Shown here piece by piece: positions 52,761-60,859 of a stretch of DNA of 64,000 bases. Both the position numbers and the translations under genes were made by a program. The notes below the pieces were generated by a model. It had not been told where the DNA came from, did no database searches, and was given only the letters and a program-made list of their open reading frames with translations. This DNA is from Candidatus Gastranaerophilales bacterium (GTDB lineage Bacteria > Cyanobacteriota > Vampirovibrionia > Gastranaerophilales > Gastranaerophilaceae). Where the stretch lies: contig CAJULR010000046.1 in the NCBI GenBank assembly GCA_910587375.1, positions 1-64,000 on the forward strand. The letters are read 5' to 3'. Every line of letters starts with the position of its first letter. The stretch's first letter is position 1.

Positions 52761-53933
52761 ATGAATCTTACAGAAAGTTTACAAAGCCTTTGGAATTCAA
52801 CGGGTATTGCAAATATGATTTTGCCCGCAAACCCTGATTTACAAGGTGCAGAGCAAATTTTATATCAATTCGGCTCTCCGATTATGATTTTAGTTTGCCT
52901 CTTCCTCCTTTGGCTTGGAATTAAAAAACAGTTTGAACCGCTTCTTTTGGTTCCTATTGCATTTGGCGGCTTGTTATCAAACATTCCGCTTGCAGGAATT
53001 GCAGAACCTACGGGTTTTTTGGGAATTATCTATGAAGCAGGTATTCACCAAGGGATTTTTCCTTTGATAATCTTTATGGGCGTAGGCGCTATGACAGATT
53101 TTGGCCCGCTCTTAGCAAACCCGAAAACTGCCCTTCTTGGCGGCGCGGCACAGTTTGGTATCTTTGGTGCCTTATTGCTCGCGCTTTGCGTGTTTGGCTT
53201 CACGATGCCGCAGGCCGCATCAATCGGTATCATTGGTGGTGCTGACGGTCCGACATCAATTTATGTAACAAGCAAACTTGCTCCTGAACTTTTGGGCGCA
53301 ATTGCAGTTGCCGCATATTCTTATATGGCGCTTGTTCCTGTAATTCAGCCGCCTATAATGAAGCTTTTAACGACAAAGGCTGAACGCCAAATCGAAATGA
53401 CACAGCTTAGAGAAGTTTCTCAAAGAGAAAAAATCGTGTTCCCGCTTTTGGTGTTGGGGCTTTGTATTTTGCTTCTTCCAGACGCTTGCCCTCTAATTGG
53501 TGCTTTGGCGTTTGGTAACTTATGTAAAGAATCAGGCGTTGTTGAAAGGCTTTCAAAAACCCTTCAAAACGAGCTTATTAATATTGTTACAATATTCTTA
53601 GGTTTGTCTGTTGGTTCAAAACTTTCAGCCAGCCAATTCTTAACAATTCAAACGTTATTTATCCTTATTTTGGGTATTGTTGCGTTTGGTTTGGCAACTG
53701 CAATGGGTGTAATCTTTGCCAAGATTATGAACAAATGCTCTAAAACGCCAATTAACCCGCTTATCGGGGCTGCAGGTGTTTCGGCTGTTCCTATGGCAGC
53801 AAGGGTTGTAAACAAAGTTGGCTTAGAATACAACCAAAACAATTACCTTTTAATGCACGCTATGGGCCCGAACGTATCAGGCGTAATCGGTTCAGCCGTT
53901 GCAGCGGGTGTGTTATTGGCTCTTTGCCACTAA
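52761..53933 (+). CDS. oadB: Sodium-pumping decarboxylase beta subunit
   Basis: A 390-residue integral membrane protein of the OadB/GcdB/MmdB family with nine or so helices. Signature GIIGGADGPTSIYVTSKLAP is present, as are GAMTDFGPLLANPKT and NPLIGAAGVSAVPMAARV. It decarboxylates the biotin carrier of OadA and exports Na+. AAGGAGG 8 bases before the ATG; start is only 15 bases after oadA, so they are co-translated. No gamma subunit or separate carrier gene is in the window. A terminator follows. Confidence 0.93.
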   Translation: MNLTESLQSLWNSTGIANMILPANPDLQGAEQILYQFGSPIMILVCLFLLWLGIKKQFEPLLLVPIAFGGLLSNIPLAGIAEPTGFLGIIYEAGIHQGIFPLIIFMGVGAMTDFGPLLANPKTALLGGAAQFGIFGALLLALCVFGFTMPQAASIGIIGGADGPTSIYVTSKLAPELLGAIAVAAYSYMALVPVIQPPIMKLLTTKAERQIEMTQLREVSQREKIVFPLLVLGLCILLLPDACPLIGALAFGNLCKESGVVERLSKTLQNELINIVTIFLGLSVGSKLSASQFLTIQTLFILILGIVAFGLATAMGVIFAKIMNKCSKTPINPLIGAAGVSAVPMAARVVNKVGLEYNQNNYLLMHAMGPNVSGVIGSAVAAGVLLALCH

Positions 53934-53975
53934 TCAGCCGTTAATCTAAAAACCTTAAAATATGGTTATAAATTT

Positions 53976-54005
53976 AAAGCAGGGAGTTTGAATTCCCTGC
54001 TTTTT
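53976..54005 (+). terminator. Terminator of the birA-oadA-oadB unit
   Basis: AAAGCAGGGA and TCCCTGCTTT form a 10-bp perfect stem with an 8-nt loop and a T-run. Confidence 0.92.
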
Positions 54006-54072
54006 AAATGTTTTTATAGTGTAAAAGTTTTTGTATGAAGCGCTTAAATTTTGTGCAGCACTTAAAAAGCCT

Positions 54073-54396
54073 CTATAAAAGCACTTTTAGAAAATTGTAT
54101 AAAATAAGAAGCTTTTCATTATCATCCTTTAGAAAATCAACCTTGTTTTTAATTTCTTGAATAAGCTCCTCTTTGTTTTCAACATTTTTAAAATAAAAAA
54201 GGTCATGAACTTCAACGCCAAGTGCTGCGGCAATGTTTTCCGCATTTTCAGGCGCCGGATAATATTTGCCTGTTTCTAAATATCCCAAAGAAGATGTTGC
54301 AATATCCAACTTTTCTGCAAGGGTTTCTTGGGTATACCCTTTTGCTTTTCTTAGTTGTTTAATTCTTTTGCCTAATTTTGTCTTTAAATTTGCCAT
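54073..54396 (-). CDS. XRE-family transcriptional regulator, paralogue
   Basis: A 107-residue helix-turn-helix protein: LGKRIKQLRKAKGYTQETLA, SSLGYLETGKYYPAPENAEN, then VEVHDLFYFKNVENKEELIQ. It is built like the XRE regulator at 12111-12440, with a C-terminal helical tail. Inverted repeats lie in the gap to the divergent transcript: CCACAA-N13-TTGTGG (54404-54428), and ATCGGTT-N5-AACCGAT (54452-54470), which overlaps the -35 of the opposite promoter. It probably represses that transcript; the second paralogue may act on its own targets. Confidence 0.82.
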   Translation of the reverse strand: MANLKTKLGKRIKQLRKAKGYTQETLAEKLDIATSSLGYLETGKYYPAPENAENIAAALGVEVHDLFYFKNVENKEELIQEIKNKVDFLKDDNEKLLILYNFLKVLL

Positions 54397-54451
54397 AAAT
54401 TCTCCACAATTTCATGCTAACCTTGTGGTTTTAATAAATTAACAGGGTATC

Positions 54452-54470
54452 ATCGGTTGACAAAACCGAT
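54452..54470. promoter_or_regulatory. Inverted-repeat operator over a -35 box
   Basis: ATCGGTT-GACAA-AACCGAT; its centre contains part of the TTGACA -35 of the plus-strand promoter at 54457. Possible XRE binding site. Confidence 0.65.
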
Positions 54471-54485
54471 ATAACCTTATAAAAT
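54457..54485 (+). promoter_or_regulatory. Strong promoter of a non-coding transcript
   Basis: TTGACA (54457-54462), exact 17-bp spacer, TAAAAT (54480-54485). No gene follows for 450 bases, but a terminator ends at 54770. Confidence 0.78.
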
Positions 54486-54491
54486 AAAAAT

Positions 54492-54770
54492 AGAGAAAAT
54501 AATTACTGAATTATACTATTAGTTTGATTACTTTCTTGTTAGAAAACCGGGTATATTCAAAAGGGCACACCAAAAAAGGTAGGTCAAAGGATACACCAAA
54601 AGGATATGTTTAATCCGTTTGTCCCGGTGAATAAAAGATGTCAAAATAATATTATCGGGTGCTGATTATAATTGGCCTCGGGGTATTGTTTATCTTAAAA
54701 AGAATAAAAATAAAAAAGCAATGCGGAAAATTTTGTTTAATTCAGCATGGCCCTCTTTGGGCCTTTTTTT
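54492..54770 (+). ncRNA. Candidate structured RNA, about 280 nt
   Basis: A strong promoter, a free 280-base stretch and a GGCCC-TCTTT-GGGCC terminator with seven T (54749-54770) define a transcript without a convincing gene. Elements seen: ACCGGG (54546) paired with CCCGGT (54623), an inner GGAT/ATCC stem, and two CACACCAAAA/TACACCAAAA repeats. I do not recognise a known RNA family (not 6S, SRP or tmRNA by eye). Short frames (19 codons from 54606; a GTG frame from 54658) lack ribosome sites. Covariance analysis would decide. Confidence 0.5.
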
Positions 54771-54892
54771 ATTTTTAAACCGCCTAAAATCAGTTTAAAT
54801 CATAGTTCGGGCCGCAGATTGGAAATAGCATGTTTAAAAAATTAACTATTGTAAATTTTTAATGTTGAATATTTAGCCAAAAGCCTTTATGG

Positions 54893-54898
54893 TATAAT
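54893..54898 (+). promoter_or_regulatory. Putative -10 of gdhA
   Basis: TATAAT 39 bases before the ATG; the -35 at 17-bp spacing is poor (TATTTA). Confidence 0.5.
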
Positions 54899-54936
54899 TT
54901 TTCCATAAATATAATTATTATGGAGGAATGAGCCCT

Positions 54937-56319
54937 ATGAGCAACTGTACCCTTGAAGTTAACACAAAATCAGCATATCTAAACGATATTTTAAACCTCG
55001 TTGCTGCAAAAAATCCAAATGAACCCGAGTTTTTGCAAGCGGTTAAAGAAGTCTTAACCTCTCTTGAACCTGTTGTTTTAAAGCACGAGGATGAATATAA
55101 AGCGCTTGCGCTCTTAGAAAGAGTGACAGAGCCTGAAAGAATTATTTCTTTCCGCGTTCCGTGGATTGACGATAAAGGCCAGGCCAGGGTAAACAGAGGT
55201 TTCAGAGTTCAGTTTAACGGCTCTCTTGGGCCCTACAAAGGCGGTTTAAGATTTCACCCCACAGTTAACCAAAGCATTATGAAATTTTTGGCGTTTGAAC
55301 AAATCTTTAAAAATGCTCTTACAGGGCTTCCAATTGGCGGCGGTAAGGGCGGTTCTGATTTTGACCCTAAAGGAAAATCTGATAACGAAATTATGCGTTT
55401 TTGCCAAAGCTTTATGACAGAGCTTCAAAAACATATAGGCCAGGATGTTGACGTTCCTGCTGGCGATATCGGCGTTGGCGCAAGAGAAATAGGCTATCTT
55501 TTTGGCCAATACAGACGCATTAAAAACAACTATGAAGCAGGTGTTTTAACAGGAAAAGGCCTTGATTACGGCGGTTCTTTGGCAAGAAAAGAAGCAACCG
55601 GCTATGGCTTAATCTATTTTATGAGAGAAATGCTTAAAGCAAACAATATGGATTTATCCGGCAAAACCGTTATTATATCAGGCTCAGGAAATGTTGCAAT
55701 CTATGCCTGTGAAAAAGCTCAAAGCTATGGCGCAAAAGTTGTTGCGATGAGCGATTCAAACGGCTGCATTTACGATAAAGACGGCATTAAACTTGATATC
55801 GTAAAAGAATTAAAAGAAGAAAAACGTGCAAGAATTAAGGAATATTTAAACCACGTTCCAACGGCAGAATACAAAGAAAACAACCAGGAAATTCCTGCCG
55901 TATACACAATTAAGGCAGACATTGTTCTTCCTTGTGCAACGCAAAATGATATTGCGCTTCCTGCGGCAAAAGTTTTGGTTGAAAACGGCGCAAAAGCTGT
56001 GGGTGAAGGTGCTAATATGCCTTGCACAAATGAAGCAGTTGAATATTTCTTGAAAAACGGTGTGCTCGTTGCCCCAGGAAAAGCTGCAAATGCTGGCGGC
56101 GTTGCAACTTCTGCGCTTGAGATGTGCCAAAACTCTATGAGATATTTCTGGAGCTTTGATGAAGTGGATAAAAAGCTTGATGGCATTATGACAAACATCT
56201 TTAATAACGCTAAAAAAGCTGCAGAAGAATATGGCTTTGGCAACAACTACGTTGCAGGCGCAAACATTGCAGGTTTTAGAAGAATTGCAAAGGCAATGAA
56301 ATCTCAAGGCTTAATCTAG
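54937..56319 (+). CDS. gdhA: Glutamate dehydrogenase (NADP-type)
   Basis: A 460-residue hexameric glutamate dehydrogenase: PYKGGLRFHP, GGGKGGSDFDP with active-site Lys, and the GSGNVAIYACEKA nucleotide motif. The acidic P-loop and KGGSDFDPKG hint at the NADP-dependent assimilatory form (inference). ATG 54937 is preferred over 54928 because GGAGG lies 10 bases before it and too close to the first ATG. It supplies glutamate; ddh follows and also consumes ammonia and reduced NADP, so the pair fits ammonium assimilation into lysine. Confidence 0.93.
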   Translation: MSNCTLEVNTKSAYLNDILNLVAAKNPNEPEFLQAVKEVLTSLEPVVLKHEDEYKALALLERVTEPERIISFRVPWIDDKGQARVNRGFRVQFNGSLGPYKGGLRFHPTVNQSIMKFLAFEQIFKNALTGLPIGGGKGGSDFDPKGKSDNEIMRFCQSFMTELQKHIGQDVDVPAGDIGVGAREIGYLFGQYRRIKNNYEAGVLTGKGLDYGGSLARKEATGYGLIYFMREMLKANNMDLSGKTVIISGSGNVAIYACEKAQSYGAKVVAMSDSNGCIYDKDGIKLDIVKELKEEKRARIKEYLNHVPTAEYKENNQEIPAVYTIKADIVLPCATQNDIALPAAKVLVENGAKAVGEGANMPCTNEAVEYFLKNGVLVAPGKAANAGGVATSALEMCQNSMRYFWSFDEVDKKLDGIMTNIFNNAKKAAEEYGFGNNYVAGANIAGFRRIAKAMKSQGLI

Positions 56320-56403
56320 TTTATTGCTATTATTGGCGCAAAAAACCTAAAGCAACAGGCAAAAGCCTTGAATAAGCGGGCTTTAATAAAATAAAAACAA
56401 AAA

Positions 56404-56443
56404 TTCCGATTTTAACCAATACCAAAGGTTAATCGGATTTTTT
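56404..56443 (+). terminator. gdhA terminator
   Basis: CCGAT-TT-TAACC pairs with GGTTA-ATCGG (two-base bulge) and is followed by six T. Confidence 0.72.
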
Positions 56444-56495
56444 GTTTGTGATATTATTTCTTTTGGAAAATATAATATTAGCGAGGCAAACAAAG

Positions 56496-57482
56496 ATGGA
56501 AAAGATGAGAATAGGAATATTGGGGTATGGAAATTTAGGCCGCGGCGTTGAATCTGCCGTTGCGCAAAACGCTGATGTAGAGCTTGTTGCGGTGTTTACA
56601 AGAAGAAACCCTGAAAGCTTAAAAATAAACTCAAACGCAAAAGTTTTAAACGTTTCTGAAATTGAAAATTGGAAAGATAAAATCGATGTTTTAATTCTTT
56701 GCGGCGGAAGCGCTACGGATTTACCCGAGCAAACCCCAAAATATGCCAAATTGTTCAATGTGGTGGATAGTTTTGATACGCACGCAAAAATCCCGGAACA
56801 CTTTGAAAATGTTGACAAGGCGGCTAAAAACGGCGGTAAAATCGGCATAATATCTGTCGGCTGGGACCCTGGCATGTTCTCTTTAAACAGAATGTATGCA
56901 AATGCAATTTTGCCCGAAGGATGTGATTATACATTCTGGGGCCGCGGCGTAAGCCAAGGGCATTCTGATGCGATTAGAAGAATTGAAGGCGTTTTGGACG
57001 CTAAACAGTATACAGTTCCTGTGGAAGCTGCGCTTGAAGCTGTTAAAGCCTGCAAGAACCCAACCCTTTCAACAAGGGAAAAACATACAAGAGAATGCTA
57101 TGTTGTTCTAAAAGAAGGCGCAGACAAGAAAAAAGTTGAAGAAGAAATTAAAACCATGCCAAATTACTTTGCAGATTATGACACAATCATGCATTTTATC
57201 TCTAAAGAGGAATTAGAACAAAACCATTCAAAAATTCCGCATGGCGGCTTTGTGTTCAGGTGCGGTAAAACGGGCTTAAACAAAGAACATAACCACATAA
57301 TTGAATACAATTTGAAGCTTGATTCAAACCCCGAATTTACATCAAGTGTGCTTGTGGCCTATGCAAGGGCGGCATTTAAAATGTCTAAAGAAGGCCAAAC
57401 CGGCTGCAAAACGGTGTTTGACGTTGCCCCTGCTTATTTAAGCCCAAAATCAGGCGAAGAGTTAAGAAAAACAATGCTGTAA
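56496..57482 (+). CDS. ddh: Meso-diaminopimelate dehydrogenase
   Basis: A 328-residue enzyme producing meso-diaminopimelate from tetrahydrodipicolinate in one step using NADPH and ammonia. Rossmann start GILGYGNLGRGVE, VDSFDTHAKIP, and SVGWDPGMFSLNRM then FWGRGVSQGHSDAIRRI, the classical Ddh motifs. ATG at 56496 with GAGG gives normal family length (about 326); the TTG frame adds 18 residues. With dapA-asd-dapB elsewhere in this window, the pathway from aspartate semialdehyde to meso-DAP is complete without succinyl or acetyl intermediates. Confidence 0.95.
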   Translation: MEKMRIGILGYGNLGRGVESAVAQNADVELVAVFTRRNPESLKINSNAKVLNVSEIENWKDKIDVLILCGGSATDLPEQTPKYAKLFNVVDSFDTHAKIPEHFENVDKAAKNGGKIGIISVGWDPGMFSLNRMYANAILPEGCDYTFWGRGVSQGHSDAIRRIEGVLDAKQYTVPVEAALEAVKACKNPTLSTREKHTRECYVVLKEGADKKKVEEEIKTMPNYFADYDTIMHFISKEELEQNHSKIPHGGFVFRCGKTGLNKEHNHIIEYNLKLDSNPEFTSSVLVAYARAAFKMSKEGQTGCKTVFDVAPAYLSPKSGEELRKTML

Positions 57483-57505
57483 AAATTGTTAATATATTTC
57501 AATTT

Positions 57506-57541
57506 AATAACCCGTGTCTTTATTGATACGGGTTATTTTTT
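57506..57541. terminator. Bidirectional terminator between ddh and ubiE
   Basis: AATAACCCGTGTC and GATACGGGTTATT form a 13-bp stem with one G-T pair around a 6-nt loop, with T on both sides. Confidence 0.85.
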
Positions 57542-58186
57542 AAATATTTGAAAAGAAATTATTTTAAACAGAAGATATTTTATTTTCATACATCTAAAGC
57601 CTTGCTCTTTGAACATTGTTATCAGGCTTTCGGGCGGCGGAAAATTGTTTTTGGAATTAATTAAATAAATGTATGCGTCTTTTTGTTTTGAAAAAAAGTG
57701 TGCAGCAGAAATAATGATTAAATTAAATATTTTGGAAAAAAACGTTTTTCGTCCAAAATCAAGGTGTAAAATTTCTCCTCCCTTTTTTAAAACGCGATAA
57801 ATTTCGGCAATTGCTGCAGTTTTGTCCGGGATGTTTCTAAGGCCAAAACCCATAACAACATAATCAAAAAAATTGTCTTCAAACTCCAGTTTTGTTGCGT
57901 CCATATTGAAATATTCAATATCAGGGTTTTTCTCTCTTGCAATTTCAAGCATTTTGTCTGAATAATCTGCGCCAAGTATGGTTGTTTTGGGTGTGGTGTC
58001 TTTTATTATTCTCCCTAAGTCTCCGCTTCCTGCGCATAAATCCAATATTTTTGAGTCGGGCTTTATATTAAGTGCTCTAATCGCAATTTTTTTTATAAAA
58101 ATATGTGTAAAAAGAGAAATTGCGTTGTTTAAAGAATCATATCCCGGAGCAATTTTATTAAACATATCCTGTATATTTTTTTCCAT
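57533..58186 (-). CDS. ubiE: UbiE/MenG-type methyltransferase
   Basis: A 217-residue SAM-dependent C-methyltransferase: KIAPGYDSLNNAIS, SAM motif ILDLCAGSGDLG, VVMGFGLRNIPD, and a final ILHLDFGR. The family methylates demethylmenaquinone or ubiquinone precursors, although no quinone-synthesis genes are near. The C-terminus is shorter and more basic than usual (ends KK), with part of the family's YLPKSI motif replaced. Two bases separate it from the DUF1848 gene upstream on the same strand, so co-transcription is likely. Confidence 0.8.
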   Translation of the reverse strand: MEKNIQDMFNKIAPGYDSLNNAISLFTHIFIKKIAIRALNIKPDSKILDLCAGSGDLGRIIKDTTPKTTILGADYSDKMLEIAREKNPDIEYFNMDATKLEFEDNFFDYVVMGFGLRNIPDKTAAIAEIYRVLKKGGEILHLDFGRKTFFSKIFNLIIISAAHFFSKQKDAYIYLINSKNNFPPPESLITMFKEQGFRCMKIKYLLFKIISFQIFKK

Positions 58187-58188
58187 AA

Positions 58189-59142
58189 TTAAAAAAGCCT
58201 TCTTTGTTCTGAAGTTTCATTTGGCAAGGGTCCATATAAAAAGCTTTTTTGCGCCCCGTCTTTTATAATGTCCTCTTTTGTAATTTCTCCAATTAAAATT
58301 GGTGAATTTTGGTTATGATTTTTAATGTTTTGAAGTGCAATTTCAGGGTTTTTATTTGCATAACAATACTTACAGCCATTCGGGCAGGTGTCATATGCCC
58401 CAATGTCCCTTGATTGTACACATTTGCAATTTTCTCTTGCCTTTCCAAGGGGCGCTGTTTTAAATTTTACACCGTTTGCGGCCTCTAAAATTTCAACAGT
58501 TGTGCAGCCTGAATTTTTTATCCCAAATTTTACATAATCTTCTTTTTCAGCACATGTTTGAATTCTAAGTCCATATTTTTTCCCGATATGCCCCATTGCC
58601 TCTGCAAGTTTTTCTCTGTCATTTTGGGTTAAGGGCACAATTTCTGGCATGTTATGTTCCAGTTTTTTATACATATCAACAAAACTAAATATGCAAAAAG
58701 ACACATATGGCGCGATTTTTTGGGCCATTGTTTCAAAAGTTTCAATGTGCCTTTGAACCGTATAAAATTCGGTTAAAAGAATGGGGTCATATCTCCAGGC
58801 CACTCTTTGCTTTCCGGTAATCCCGGAGAGAGTTTTTAAGGTTTTAATGCTTTCTTCAACGCTTGGTACGTTTGGCTCAATGTCTTTGCCGTAGGCTGTT
58901 ATTGTATAATGGCAAAAAATGTTGAATTTTTCTGCTATGCCGCCTATTTTATCAAGCATTGGCGCATAGTTTTTAGAACAAAACAAAACACAATCCACAA
59001 CTTTAGGGTCTAAAATATATTTATGCACTAAATTTGGAACATACGGATTTCTTGAATATACAAACCCTTCTTCAAACCTTTTAATCAGCCAATTTGAAAA
59101 ATAGTTTACAATGTCACATCTTCCGCCTGCGTTTATTATCAT
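58189..59142 (-). CDS. DUF1848 family protein
   Basis: A 317-residue protein of unknown function with a C-terminal cysteine cluster (CKCVQSRDIGAYDTCPNG then CKYCYAN) characteristic of DUF1848, likely binding an iron-sulfur cluster. The first 200 residues form a TIM-barrel-like domain (WRYDPILLTEFY, FCIFSFVDMYKK). TATAAT is exactly 6 nt upstream of the ATG with no ribosome site, predicting a leaderless mRNA. It lies between an importer operon and the methyltransferase, with which it may be transcribed. No substrate known. Confidence 0.82.
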   Translation of the reverse strand: MIINAGGRCDIVNYFSNWLIKRFEEGFVYSRNPYVPNLVHKYILDPKVVDCVLFCSKNYAPMLDKIGGIAEKFNIFCHYTITAYGKDIEPNVPSVEESIKTLKTLSGITGKQRVAWRYDPILLTEFYTVQRHIETFETMAQKIAPYVSFCIFSFVDMYKKLEHNMPEIVPLTQNDREKLAEAMGHIGKKYGLRIQTCAEKEDYVKFGIKNSGCTTVEILEAANGVKFKTAPLGKARENCKCVQSRDIGAYDTCPNGCKYCYANKNPEIALQNIKNHNQNSPILIGEITKEDIIKDGAQKSFLYGPLPNETSEQRRLF

Positions 59143-59148
59143 ATCGGT

Positions 59149-59154
59149 ATTATA
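59149..59154 (-). promoter_or_regulatory. Putative -10 element of the leaderless DUF1848 gene
   Basis: TATAAT, 6 nt (ACCGAT) and ATG, placing +1 at the start codon. The -35 is weak. Confidence 0.5.
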
Positions 59155-59215
59155 TCATCATTTTGGGCTTTAAAAAGTTTAGCCAACGTGATAATTTTTA
59201 AAAAAGCTTTTTGGC

Positions 59216-59296
59216 GTTTAAAACCCCGCGAAATTTTGACATGTTTAAAGTTCTACGAAGTTTTAGTGTGTTTAAAGCCCTGCGAAAAATTCCACG
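59216..59296. repeat. Three 27-bp imperfect tandem repeats over a gene end
   Basis: Units begin GTTTAAA at 59216, 59243 and 59270; the last unit contains the stop codon of the binding-protein gene (minus strand, GCAGGGCTTTAA), and two degenerate copies follow it. The same core CGCRGGGNTTTAAA appears after birA at 50863. Confidence 0.7.
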
Positions 59297-60141
59297 CCTT
59301 TATAAACCCTTGGCCCCGGGCGGTTTATGATGTCGTTTTGCTCTGCGCCCATTTTTACAATTCTTGTGTTTGGGAAAAATTTCTTCACCTCATTAATGTC
59401 TGTAAAATGGCTCAAAACTACAATATCGGGCCTAAGTTTAATTGCATATTCTTCTAAAATAACAGGATAGTATGAGTTTAAACCGGCCGTCACAGAATGG
59501 TTTCCGGATTGTTCAATAATGTCTGTTATAAAGCTTTTCTTCCCGATTGCAATCATAGGCCTTGCCTGCACAAGGTATAAAACCCTTTTGCCCGCCCGGC
59601 CTTCATTTTTCGCCTTTCTCTTTGCTAAAACAATCTTTTGCTTTGAAAATTCTACAACTTCTTTTGCTTTTTGTTCTTTTCCTGTAAGTTTTCCGATTGT
59701 TAAAATGTTGTTGTAAACAGCCTGAATGTCCGGGTATTTAAAGCATAATGGGGTAATTTTAAGCCGCCTGAATTTGTTTAAAAGCGCTTCAGAAATATCA
59801 AGCGCCAAAATGTAGTCAGGCTTTAATTTTAAAATTTTTTCTTCATTAATTGCATAGCCACTCCCGATTTTTTCCTTGTCTTTAGCGGCTTTTGGGTATG
59901 TGCAATAGTTTGATACTGCAATAAGAGAACCTTCTGCTCCAAGCGCGTACATAATTTCTGTCATTGCGGGGGAAATGCTCACAAAAGTTTTTTCCGTTTT
60001 GTAAAAATTGTGGCTGTCTGCGTTTTTGACATTCAAACATTCGTCTTCACATTTTGCAAATACGGGCAAAAAGAGGCCGATAAGAAGAATAATTAATATT
60101 TTAAAAAACTTAGGAATGATTTTAACAAGGAGGCTGCACAT
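59272..60141 (-). CDS. Periplasmic substrate-binding protein (B12/iron type)
   Basis: A 289-residue class III binding protein like BtuF/FepB. Signal segment KFFKILIILLIGLFLPVFA, cut near residue 30. Domain start VSISPAMTEIMYALGAEGSLIAV and the later PDYILALDISEALLNKF match the family; vitamin B12 or a siderophore/heme is the likely ligand. It overlaps the upstream ATPase gene by 20 bases. Its last codons lie in a tandem repeat. Cobalamin versus iron cannot be separated by eye; the TonB receptor in front is compatible with both. Confidence 0.87.
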   Translation of the reverse strand: MCSLLVKIIPKFFKILIILLIGLFLPVFAKCEDECLNVKNADSHNFYKTEKTFVSISPAMTEIMYALGAEGSLIAVSNYCTYPKAAKDKEKIGSGYAINEEKILKLKPDYILALDISEALLNKFRRLKITPLCFKYPDIQAVYNNILTIGKLTGKEQKAKEVVEFSKQKIVLAKRKAKNEGRAGKRVLYLVQARPMIAIGKKSFITDIIEQSGNHSVTAGLNSYYPVILEEYAIKLRPDIVVLSHFTDINEVKKFFPNTRIVKMGAEQNDIINRPGPRVYKGVEFFAGL

Positions 60142-60859
60142 AAATTTTCCCGTTCAAATTTACAATTTCAAAATTAATGCCATAAATTTCTTTTAAATTT
60201 TCTTCTGTGAAAAATTCCCCTTTTTTAGCCTGGATAACTTTTTTGCCCTTTTTAATTCCGATAAAATAATCCCCTAAATTTGCCGCAATGTTTATATCAT
60301 GCATAATTAAAACGCTTGTAACCCCTTCGTCTTTATGAAGCAGCCTTTTTAGCATATTAAAAATTTTTATCTCATTAATTAAATCCATATTTGAAACGGG
60401 TTCATCCAATAAAAATACATCCGCGCCGGATAAAAGCCCAAACGCCGCGTTTGCCTTTTGAAGTTCTCCTGCACTAAGGTTTTCAAGGGTTAAATCTTTC
60501 TTATTAAAAAGCTCAACGTCTTGAAGTGCTTTGCAGACACGCTCTTTTTCATCCTTATTTAAAAACCATTTCCAGCCGCTTTTAAAAAATATGGTTGAAA
60601 GATAATCAAAAGTTGAAATGTCAGATGGAAAAGAAGGGTTTTGCGGCAGGTAGAACATTTTTTTAAAATCGTTTTGAATTTTAAAATCTTTTCCAAAATC
60701 TGCCCTGATATTTTTTGTAATAATCTTTAAAAGCGTGGATTTTCCTGCGCCGTTTGCCCCTAAAATCACTGTTATTTTGCCCTTTGGGATTTCAAAGGCC
60801 GCGTTTTTAAAAATGACTTCGTCTTCATATTTAAAATTTAAATTTTCAATTCTAATCAT
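60122..60859 (-). CDS. ABC importer ATPase (BtuD/FecE type)
   Basis: A 245-residue ATPase: Walker A GANGAGKST, signature LSAGELQKAN, Walker B VFLLDEPVSNMD and H-loop SVLIMHDIN. Pairs with the permease next door (4-base overlap of start and stop codons). The signature loop has LSAGE instead of LSGGQ, a known variant in iron/B12 importers. Its C-terminus overlaps the binding-protein start. Confidence 0.93.
   Translation of the reverse strand: MIRIENLNFKYEDEVIFKNAAFEIPKGKITVILGANGAGKSTLLKIITKNIRADFGKDFKIQNDFKKMFYLPQNPSFPSDISTFDYLSTIFFKSGWKWFLNKDEKERVCKALQDVELFNKKDLTLENLSAGELQKANAAFGLLSGADVFLLDEPVSNMDLINEIKIFNMLKRLLHKDEGVTSVLIMHDINIAANLGDYFIGIKKGKKVIQAKKGEFFTEENLKEIYGINFEIVNLNGKIYVQPPC

Noticed and set aside
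54606..54780. Short frames (19 codons, and a GTG-initiated hydrophobic frame) in the candidate RNA
   Set aside because: No ribosome sites, and the second frame reads through the terminator stem; RNA interpretation preferred.
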